This document shows positions 1-5,019 of a DNA stretch of 5,019 nucleotides, one piece after another; within the stretch, counting starts at the first letter, position 1; each line of letters opens with the position of its first letter. Made by a program: the position numbers and the translations under genes. This DNA is from Anaerolineaceae bacterium (GTDB taxonomy: Bacteria > Chloroflexota > Anaerolineae > Anaerolineales > Anaerolineaceae), in the NCBI GenBank assembly GCA_021107195.1, contig JAIOTF010000241.1, positions 1-5,019 on the forward strand, read 5' to 3'. The notes beneath the pieces are model-generated. The model was not told the DNA's origin. It was given only the letters and a program-made list of their open reading frames with translations, and did not search any database.

Positions 1-1620
1 GAAGAAGCTGCCCCCGCTGCCGAGAAAGTCCTGAAACTCAGCATCAGCCAGGAATTCCCTACCATTGACCCGTCTCTGGCCTGGGATGTGAGCAGCATTC
101 AGCTCATCGAAGAAACAACCGTTGGTTTGACCCGCCAGAACGAGCAAACTGCCCAGAATGAACTGGCAATGGCCAGCGATTACACCGTCTCCGAAGACGG
201 CCTGACTTACACTTTCACCATCCGGGATGATGTTTCCTGGGTCCGCTGGGATGCCGTCCAGGGTGAGGTTGTCCAGGTCTTGGATTGCGAAGGCAGCCCG
301 CGCATGGTTGACGCCTATGACTTTGAATACGGCTTCCGCCGCACCATGACCCCCGCCACCGCTGCAGATTATGCCTTCCTGCAAGGCTGGGTCATCGAAG
401 GCGCACAGGCCTTCATTGATGGCGAGACTGACGACTTCAGCACGGTTGGGGTCAAGGCAATCGACGCACAGACCTTCGAGCTTACTTTCATTCAGCCAGC
501 TGTCTTCAACTTAAGCATCGCCGGCTTGTGGTTCAACCACGCCATGCCCGAATGGCTGATCGATGGTGACGACTGCACCGAAGGGCGCGGCGACCGCTGG
601 ATTGAAACTGGCTTCTTCCAAGGCTATGGTCCCTTCACAATGAAAGAATGGATCCATGATTCTGAATTGACCCTGGTCAAAAACCCCTTCTGGCCCGGCG
701 ATGAAGTTGTCCCATCCCCGGCTCTCGACGCCATCATCTGGAAGATCCTGCCCACAAGCAGCGCCCTGGCCGAATTTGAAGCCGGCAACCTGGATGTTAC
801 TGCCTTCACTGCCAACGATTACGACCGTATTATGGCCGACCCAGACTACTCCCAGTGGCTCTACCCGACCAGCACCCTGGGCACTGAATTCTACAGCTTC
901 AACACCCAGCTTGCCCCCACCGATGACGTGCGCGTGCGCATGGCTCTCTCCATGGCCATTGACCGCGAAGCAATGGTGCAGGTGCTCAAGAGTGGTATTG
1001 TTGCTCCGTACTTCTGCAACCCCGGCGCAGCTGGCTGCCCGCAAGTAGCTGACTACCCCGACATGGGTGCCAAGTACGATCCCGAAGGCGCCAAAGCCAT
1101 TCTCCAGGAATACCTGGACGAAACCGGCCAAACCGCTGCTGATCTAAACATTACTTTGATGTTCAACACCAGCGAAGGCCACAAGCTGCGCGCTGAAGCC
1201 ATTCAACAAATGTGGAAGAACACCCTGGGTGTCGAAGTCCGACTGGTCAACCAGGAATGGAAAGTCTTCAAAGTCTCCCGCAAAGAAGGTAACGAGAACG
1301 TTTACCGCAGCAGTTGGGTGCAGGACTATCCCGATGCCGACAATTTCCTGCACCAGGTCTTCGCAACAGGCGGCTCTTACAGCGAAGTCGTTGACTGGTC
1401 CAACGCCGAGTTTGACGCCCTGTGCACCGAAGCCGCCAAGACAGCAGATGCAGATGCCCGCATGGCCTTGTATGCTCAGGCCGAGCAGATACTCATCGAA
1501 CAGGATGCAGTAATTGCCCCATTGGCCTGGTACAGTGATTTTGTCATCGTCCGCCCGGAAGTCAAAGCATTTGTTTCTCTGACCGGGTACGATCGCTTTG
1601 AGAAATGGGACATCGAATAA
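1..1620 (+). CDS. Family-5 (OppA-like) peptide ABC transporter substrate-binding protein, 5' end outside window
   Basis: Extracytoplasmic binding component of an oligopeptide/dipeptide-type ABC importer. It would capture solute outside the membrane and hand it to a permease. The frame is open from base 1 and gives 539 visible residues, ending in TAA. The first visible residues (EEAAPAAEK) look like the Ala/Glu/Pro linker that follows a lipoprotein cysteine, so only the signal peptide is probably missing. The GTG at 88 is an internal Val, not a start. SBP_bac_5 hallmarks are visible: YTFTIRDDVSW near 70-80, GYGPFTMKEW near 208-217, a KNPFWPG stretch near 227, a VRVRMALSMAIDRE helix near 310-323, and WVQDYPDADNFL near 439-450. 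In the last of these, Asp442 aligns by eye with the E. coli OppA Asp that binds the peptide amino terminus. Cys339 and Cys346 may form a disulfide. A strong terminator follows directly, so this is the last gene of its transcript and any cognate permease genes would lie upstream. Peptide binding is inferred. Confidence 0.93.
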   Translation, partial: EEAAPAAEKVLKLSISQEFPTIDPSLAWDVSSIQLIEETTVGLTRQNEQTAQNELAMASDYTVSEDGLTYTFTIRDDVSWVRWDAVQGEVVQVLDCEGSPRMVDAYDFEYGFRRTMTPATAADYAFLQGWVIEGAQAFIDGETDDFSTVGVKAIDAQTFELTFIQPAVFNLSIAGLWFNHAMPEWLIDGDDCTEGRGDRWIETGFFQGYGPFTMKEWIHDSELTLVKNPFWPGDEVVPSPALDAIIWKILPTSSALAEFEAGNLDVTAFTANDYDRIMADPDYSQWLYPTSTLGTEFYSFNTQLAPTDDVRVRMALSMAIDREAMVQVLKSGIVAPYFCNPGAAGCPQVADYPDMGAKYDPEGAKAILQEYLDETGQTAADLNITLMFNTSEGHKLRAEAIQQMWKNTLGVEVRLVNQEWKVFKVSRKEGNENVYRSSWVQDYPDADNFLHQVFATGGSYSEVVDWSNAEFDALCTEAAKTADADARMALYAQAEQILIEQDAVIAPLAWYSDFVIVRPEVKAFVSLTGYDRFEKWDIE

Positions 1621-1638
1621 AATCCCCTTTCTTGATTC

Positions 1639-1653
1639 GTTTGTGAAACAAAC
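1639..1653. repeat. Small inverted repeat ahead of the terminator
   Basis: GTTTGT, GAA, ACAAAC: a perfect 6-bp stem with a 3-nt loop, lying between the stop codon at 1620 and the main terminator hairpin. The A/T-rich stem is weak and may be chance. It could form a secondary 3'-end hairpin on the plus-strand transcript. No function is claimed. Confidence 0.4.
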
Positions 1654-1666
1654 ACGCTGTGCAAAT

Positions 1667-1690
1667 ATGCCGCCCCAATTGGGGCGGCAT
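1667..1690. terminator. Rho-independent terminator, probably bidirectional, between convergent genes
   Basis: A perfect inverted repeat: ATGCCGCCCC, then AATT, then GGGGCGGCAT. The 10-bp stem is mostly G/C and the AATT loop is itself palindromic. On the plus strand it is followed by TCTTGTT, a moderate T tract, 46 nt after the stop of the binding-protein gene at 1620. Read on the minus strand, the stem is followed by ATTTG, a weaker tail, 41 nt past the stop of the response regulator at 1732. Its place between two convergent stop codons, and the symmetric stem, suggest it ends both transcripts, more efficiently on the plus strand. Confidence 0.85.
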
Positions 1691-1731
1691 TCTTGTTGAC
1701 TCGTCCTCATCTTTACAAGATCACCAAACGA

Positions 1732-2772
1732 TCATTCTTCATCCTGTTTGGGGGTCAGACCGCGCTTCATCGCTTCGTCAAAAGACAAGGTATTCGCATC
1801 TGACTTGATCGTAACATCGGGAGCAGTTTCCCAGAAAGTATCAACATCCTGCTCTGGAGATTGTGCCAACAGATTTTCAAGGCCCTCTTCTGGCTGAATA
1901 TCCTCATCAGGCACGTCTTCCAATTCCACTTCATCAATGGGTTGCTTGCTTTCGGTACCGAGCCCCATCTCCTTAAAGATTTTTACCAGCTCCGGCTGCA
2001 CCACCGAAGTCGCTTCAAACGCAAGTGACGGACGAACCGTGGTTCTGCCGCTTTTCAAAATGCTGACCAGCGAATAATCGCCAATCGGAGCCAATAACAT
2101 CAGATCAAACGTAGTTCCACTGAAGGCCAGGATATTTTCCGGCACATCCTTTCCCAAAAGATGAGAAACAGCCCCGCCGGCCAGCATCACCTTAAGCACC
2201 GATGGCACCCACGCTTCCTCGAAATCATCCATGGGGATATCGCCGCTCAGCTCCATGATCTTGCCTTGTTCGTCCAGCAGGATCACCGCCAGCGCATTCA
2301 ACTCCTGACGCAAAGAAACGAGCACATCTGAAAGTCGTTTCTCCATTGCTGGTTCTTCTTCCTGGACTTCCATTTCCAGCTTACTCAAATCCGGTCTAGT
2401 GGTGGACTCAACGCCCAGCAAACCAATTACTTTTTCTACCAGGATTTCCAACTCAAATGGTTTTTCAAAAAAGCCGTCCGCTTCAAGCGCCTTGACCGAT
2501 TCCTCATAACTGGCATCTTTCATCCCCGTCACCAGGATCACCTTGACCTCCGGATGCAAACAGCGCATGCGCTCCACCAGCTCCAGACCATCCATTCCGG
2601 GTAAGTAAATATCGGTGAGCAGCAGGTTGATTTGATGGTAATTTGCCTCCAACAAAGCTTCTTCAGCCGATGGCACAACCATGATATTCAAGGAAGGCAT
2701 CACTGTACTCAATGCCGTTTGCCATAAACGGCCTAAATCAAGAGCATCATCAACGATCAGTATTCGCTCCAT
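1732..2772 (-). CDS. Response regulator: receiver domain plus probable roadblock/LC7 domain, no DNA-binding domain
   Basis: A 346-residue cytoplasmic signalling protein. Residues 1-119 are a CheY-like receiver with every key residue present: acidic pair Asp8-Asp9, phosphoacceptor Asp54 (LLTDIYLPGMDG), Thr82 (VTGMK) and Lys104-Pro105 (FFEKPF). A charged linker (about 121-143) leads to residues 144-270, whose predicted order is helix (RLSDVLVSLRQEL), two strands (AVILLDEQGKIMELSG), helix (about 188-206), three strands (ILAFSG, FDLMLLAPI, YSLVSILKSG) and helix. That order matches roadblock/LC7 proteins such as MglB. This domain call is by eye and less certain than the receiver. An acidic tail (278-300) and a C-terminal TFWETA...SFDEAMKRGL segment follow. 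No helix-turn-helix is visible, so output is probably through protein contacts, possibly a Ras-like GTPase. The ATG is supported by GAAGGG 8 nt upstream. The gene lies 63 nt behind a solute-binding lipoprotein gene on the same strand, and no kinase is present. Confidence 0.93.
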   Translation of the reverse strand: MERILIVDDALDLGRLWQTALSTVMPSLNIMVVPSAEEALLEANYHQINLLLTDIYLPGMDGLELVERMRCLHPEVKVILVTGMKDASYEESVKALEADGFFEKPFELEILVEKVIGLLGVESTTRPDLSKLEMEVQEEEPAMEKRLSDVLVSLRQELNALAVILLDEQGKIMELSGDIPMDDFEEAWVPSVLKVMLAGGAVSHLLGKDVPENILAFSGTTFDLMLLAPIGDYSLVSILKSGRTTVRPSLAFEATSVVQPELVKIFKEMGLGTESKQPIDEVELEDVPDEDIQPEEGLENLLAQSPEQDVDTFWETAPDVTIKSDANTLSFDEAMKRGLTPKQDEE

Positions 2773-2780
2773 GGATCTAT

Positions 2781-2786
2781 CCCTTC
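2781..2786 (-). promoter_or_regulatory. Ribosome binding site of the response regulator
   Basis: GAAGGG on the minus strand, with 8 nt between it and the ATG whose first base is 2772. Its spacing supports that ATG as the true start. The receiver domain also begins at its expected first strand (MERILIVDD), with no room for a missing N-terminus. Confidence 0.6.
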
Positions 2787-2835
2787 AACTTAAAAATGAA
2801 AGTTTGTTTTAGCAAAGCATCGCTCAACCTGTAGT

Positions 2836-4779
2836 TCATGGACAGGTTTCGCCATAACCAAATGCTTCCAAATTCCACAATGCACTGCGGGCGGTAACGT
2901 CCATATCAAGACCGCACATGTCGGGCCGTGCCAGTGTGACCGCAGTGCGGTAATACAACGGTACCACAGGTAAATCTGCCGCAAACAGGCGCGCTGCATT
3001 TATATGATTTTCAGCATACGCATCTGTCTGATCAATGCGTGTAGTACGGGCAGTCTGACAGGCCGCATCGAAATCCGGGCTGCTGTACCCCGTCACATTG
3101 ATCCCCAACCAGTTATTGGCCGGTGAAGGCGTCTGCTCGCTCTCATAGAACAAACACGGCGGTTGTGAACCCGTCCCCCAGGCATACTGTACCAGATCAA
3201 ATTTCCGTCCAAAAACAATCCCGTCCGGGCCGGGCGCATACAACTCGGCCGGATCATAATACTGTACATTCACCTGAATGCCGCACTCTGTCATCGAAGC
3301 AACCAGATACTTGGCAACTTCGATACGCATATAGGCTTTCGTGGTGGCGTAATTGACCGAAAGCGGTGTTCCATCGGGCACGCCCGCCACCCCTGCCGCC
3401 ACGCGCGGCGTGGCCGGGTCGCCATCAAAATCCTTCCAACCCACCTGATCCAACAATTGTGCTCCAGCGATTGGATCATAGGCCAGCGGGGCTTGATCGG
3501 TGAGCGCCAGGGGGTGAGAAGCAGCCACATAGCTCACGGGCACCGAAGACTGGTCCCACAACCAGCGGGTGACGATTCCTTGCCGGTTCATGCACATTGT
3601 AAACGCCTGACGAGTGCGCAAATCCCCAAAGAAATCCGGGCGGTCGCCAATGAAGGCGTTATACCCATCATCATACGCTGCCGGGACAATCCCGAAATCA
3701 AGGTGCTCCCACTCCGTAGAGGGAGCAATCCAGCTCTGAATCTCATTATTCTGCTGCAATTGCAGGACGACATCCAGATCATCATCTACCATCGCCGCCT
3801 GGTCGACAACATCACATTCTTCATTCAACAAAGCTGTCAGATTGCTGTCTGTGTATTCTCCCAAAAAGCGGTACACCAGCACATCAAACCGGGGCAAATC
3901 TTCCTCTGCCCGGAAATAGGCGGTGTTCTTGCTCAACTGGATATGATCGCCCTCGACCCATTCATCGACCACATACGGCCCCCAACCCAATGGCTTTTGG
4001 GAAGATACCTCTGCTGTCAGCAATTCGGCTGCCGTCAAACCATTCCAGGCATGCGCAGGCAGGGGCAGCCAAAACAAGGTTTGGTAACGCTGCGGGAAAT
4101 AGCCCGGCAGGCCAATCCACTGCACAGTCAAATCATCCAGTGCAGCATAAGAAGCCGTGCGGGCAATCACCTCACGGGAAACCGGGGTTGCCGGATCATT
4201 CGACAGATCAAAGGAATATACAGAGTCAGCAGCGGTGAGCGGCGCACCATCCGACCAGGTCAAACCGGGCAGCAAAAGGAACTTGAGCTCCAGACGTTCC
4301 ATTTGCAACGGGGTGTTCCCGTCCCAGGAAATGACACAATCCTGCCCGCTGCACCCGGCAGGCAGCACCTGAACACCCTTCTCAAGGGCCACCAGTTTGC
4401 CATCTGCATCCACCACAAGATCTCCTGCGGCCACATCCTGCGCTGCAAATGCTGCGTCACCGTTTTCAAAATCCGGCAATTTTTCAAGGATCACGGGCTG
4501 GACGCCAAACTGGCGGCTATCGAATGGGCCATCGTACACCGCTTCCAGGACGCTCCACATACTTTGCGATGATCCTCCATATACATACAGCGTTGAGGGT
4601 TCCTGTCGCAGACAAACGACCAGAGTTTTTGGCGGAGCAAGCGTAGCAGTTGGTGCCGGTTGAACGGGCTCAGATGTGGGAGGCAGCGGGGTAGGTTCTT
4701 CCGCCGCCGGTTGACAGGCAGTCAGTAACAATACCAACAATAATAAAAGCAGCCACAATGAACGTCTGCGAAAAGGCAT
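2836..4779 (-). CDS. Family-5 extracellular solute-binding lipoprotein with enlarged N-terminal lobe
   Basis: A surface-anchored solute receptor of the SBP_bac_5 family, 647 residues from the chosen ATG. The N-terminus is a classic lipoprotein signal: MPFRRR, a Leu-rich core, then lipobox LTAC with Cys22 as the acylation site. A Pro/Thr/Glu-rich tether (about 23-50) follows. The mature domain starts at TLVVCLRQEPSTLY. Between it and the family signature LPGLTWSDG (about 170-178) lies a long insertion with a VDADGKLV turn and a close Cys pair (CSGQDC, 143 and 148). Later marks are GWGPYVVDEWVEGD (265-278), RTRQAFTMCMNRQ (388-400), YAWGTGSQPPC (532-542) and a C-terminal LPVVPLYYRTAV. The protein is longer than many family members, which run about 500-560 residues. 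Gly537 stands where OppA-type proteins carry the amine-binding Asp, so the ligand may not be a free peptide. No permease gene adjoins it. The next gene downstream is the response regulator, probably co-transcribed. A TTG at 4785 is a possible alternative start but sits only 2 nt from the Shine-Dalgarno site. Confidence 0.94.
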   Translation of the reverse strand: MPFRRRSLWLLLLLLVLLLTACQPAAEEPTPLPPTSEPVQPAPTATLAPPKTLVVCLRQEPSTLYVYGGSSQSMWSVLEAVYDGPFDSRQFGVQPVILEKLPDFENGDAAFAAQDVAAGDLVVDADGKLVALEKGVQVLPAGCSGQDCVISWDGNTPLQMERLELKFLLLPGLTWSDGAPLTAADSVYSFDLSNDPATPVSREVIARTASYAALDDLTVQWIGLPGYFPQRYQTLFWLPLPAHAWNGLTAAELLTAEVSSQKPLGWGPYVVDEWVEGDHIQLSKNTAYFRAEEDLPRFDVLVYRFLGEYTDSNLTALLNEECDVVDQAAMVDDDLDVVLQLQQNNEIQSWIAPSTEWEHLDFGIVPAAYDDGYNAFIGDRPDFFGDLRTRQAFTMCMNRQGIVTRWLWDQSSVPVSYVAASHPLALTDQAPLAYDPIAGAQLLDQVGWKDFDGDPATPRVAAGVAGVPDGTPLSVNYATTKAYMRIEVAKYLVASMTECGIQVNVQYYDPAELYAPGPDGIVFGRKFDLVQYAWGTGSQPPCLFYESEQTPSPANNWLGINVTGYSSPDFDAACQTARTTRIDQTDAYAENHINAARLFAADLPVVPLYYRTAVTLARPDMCGLDMDVTARSALWNLEAFGYGETCP

Positions 4780-4787
4780 GAACAATT

Positions 4788-4793
4788 CTCCTC
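4788..4793 (-). promoter_or_regulatory. Shine-Dalgarno site that decides the start of the lipoprotein gene
   Basis: GAGGAG on the minus strand. It lies 8 nt before the ATG at 4779 but only 2 nt before the in-frame TTG at 4785. The spacing favours the ATG, which gives a 647-residue protein instead of 649. The signal peptide and lipobox are the same either way. Confidence 0.7.
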
Positions 4794-4803
4794 AAACAAG
4801 ATG

Positions 4804-4824
4804 GCAAGCGCCAGCAAGCCAGCG
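4804..4824. repeat. Short direct and imperfect inverted repeats in the leader of the lipoprotein gene
   Basis: GCAAGC occurs at 4804-4809 and again at 4814-4819, exactly 10 bp apart, each followed by a GCCA/CCAG-like stretch. In the minus-strand transcript, 4809-4824 can fold as CGCUGG-CUUG-CUGGCG, a six-pair stem with two G-U pairs. The element lies between the predicted transcription start and the Shine-Dalgarno site. It could be an operator or a leader hairpin, or a chance repeat. Confidence 0.4.
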
Positions 4825-4847
4825 ATATCAGATCAAATCAATAGTTA

Positions 4848-4877
4848 ATTATAACCAAAACCGGAAACCTGTGCGAA
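4848..4877 (-). promoter_or_regulatory. Probable sigma-70-type promoter of the lipoprotein/response-regulator unit
   Basis: On the minus strand a perfect -10 box TATAAT (4848-4853) is preceded, after an 18-nt spacer, by TTCGCA (4872-4877), which matches the TTGACA consensus at four of six positions. Transcription would begin near 4841 and leave a leader of about 60 nt before the ATG at 4779. It is the best promoter-like sequence in the window. The -35 match is only moderate, and the surrounding DNA is A/T-rich enough to allow chance matches. Confidence 0.55.
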
Positions 4878-4879
4878 CT

Positions 4880-5019
4880 GCTGGCGACATACACAGGGCC
4901 TACGCATGAAATTATGCTCCAAAAACGACAGTAGCAAGGTAATCTTTGCTCAAAGCGCATTTTAACCGCTTGGCCTTGATACTTCTTTTGCAAGACTTTT
5001 CCCGTCGTAACAAATTCAA
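4880..5019. other. Intergenic region upstream of the promoter, no convincing gene
   Basis: This A/T-richer stretch runs to the right edge. It holds CACAGG (4892-4897), the inverted partner of CCTGTG at 4868-4873 which overlaps the -35 box; GCAT...ATGC (4904-4917); and CTTTG-CT-CAAAG (4944-4955). On the minus strand two overlapping frames enter from the right edge, one stopping at 4912 (35 sense codons) and one at 4838 (59 sense codons). Neither gives a recognisable protein tail, and the second would run through the predicted promoter. The end of an upstream gene is possible but cannot be shown from here. Confidence 0.4.

Noticed and set aside
88..90. GTG as the start of the first binding protein
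   Set aside because: The frame is open upstream to the window edge and the residues before it (KLSISQEFPTIDPSL) are the typical first strand of a family-5 binding protein, so this is an internal Val.
511..1131. 206-codon minus-strand frame opposite the first binding-protein gene
   Set aside because: Also in codon register with the sense gene and a by-product of its codon use. The sense protein is well supported along this stretch.
1144..1710. 188-codon minus-strand frame covering the end of the first binding-protein gene and the terminator
   Set aside because: It is in register with the sense gene, runs through the terminator palindrome, and has no recognisable domain.
2773..2835. Possible separate promoter for the response regulator (TTGCTA, 17 nt, TAAGTT)
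   Set aside because: The -10 matches consensus at only three of six positions in an A/T-rich gap; co-transcription with the upstream lipoprotein gene is simpler.
3457..4572. Long 371-codon open frame on the plus strand opposite the lipoprotein gene
   Set aside because: It runs in exact codon register with the sense gene, so its stops appear only where the sense strand uses TTA, CTA or TCA codons, which are scarce there. Its translation has no recognisable domain, while the sense protein is a clear family member.
4780..4785. TTG at 4785 as the start of the lipoprotein gene
   Set aside because: Only 2 nt separate it from GAGGAG, too close for efficient initiation; the ATG at 4779 has the usual 8-nt spacing.
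4906..4965. 19-codon plus-strand mini-ORF beginning ATG AAA TTA TGC
   Set aside because: No ribosome binding site, very short, no recognisable peptide.

Overview
The window looks like a piece of a Chloroflexota genome, most plausibly class Anaerolineae. This is inferred from protein style, not from a marker gene. The clues are two diverged family-5 extracellular solute-binding proteins (one with the long Cys-containing N-terminal insertion I associate with Anaerolineae homologues), a Pro/Thr-rich lipoprotein linker, and a response regulator that ends in a roadblock-like domain and an acidic tail instead of a DNA-binding domain. No RNA gene, CRISPR array, insertion sequence or phage gene was found.

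Layout: positions 1-1620 (+) hold the near-complete 3' part of an OppA-like peptide-binding protein whose signal peptide lies off the left edge. Positions 1621-1731 are a short convergent intergenic spacer with a perfect 24-bp GC-rich palindrome (1667-1690), a rho-independent terminator probably shared by both strands. Positions 1732-2772 (-) encode a response regulator made of a receiver domain and a probable roadblock/LC7 domain. After a 63-nt gap without a terminator, positions 2836-4779 (-) encode a second, larger solute-binding lipoprotein. Positions 4780-5019 are its leader and promoter region, with a good TATAAT box, a clear Shine-Dalgarno site and several small repeats.

How the parts fit: the second binding protein and the response regulator read in the same direction and probably form one two-gene transcript, running from a promoter near 4850 to the shared terminator. 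No permease, ATPase or histidine kinase lies in that unit. The binding protein must therefore borrow a transporter encoded elsewhere or act as a surface sensor, and the regulator must be phosphorylated by a distant kinase. The first binding protein keeps the Asp expected to hold a peptide's amino terminus. The second has Gly there, so the two neighbours probably bind different ligands. The most interesting point is the pairing of a surface solute-binding lipoprotein with a receiver-roadblock protein, a domain type that commonly partners Ras-like GTPases. This is a hypothesis and not a demonstrated system.
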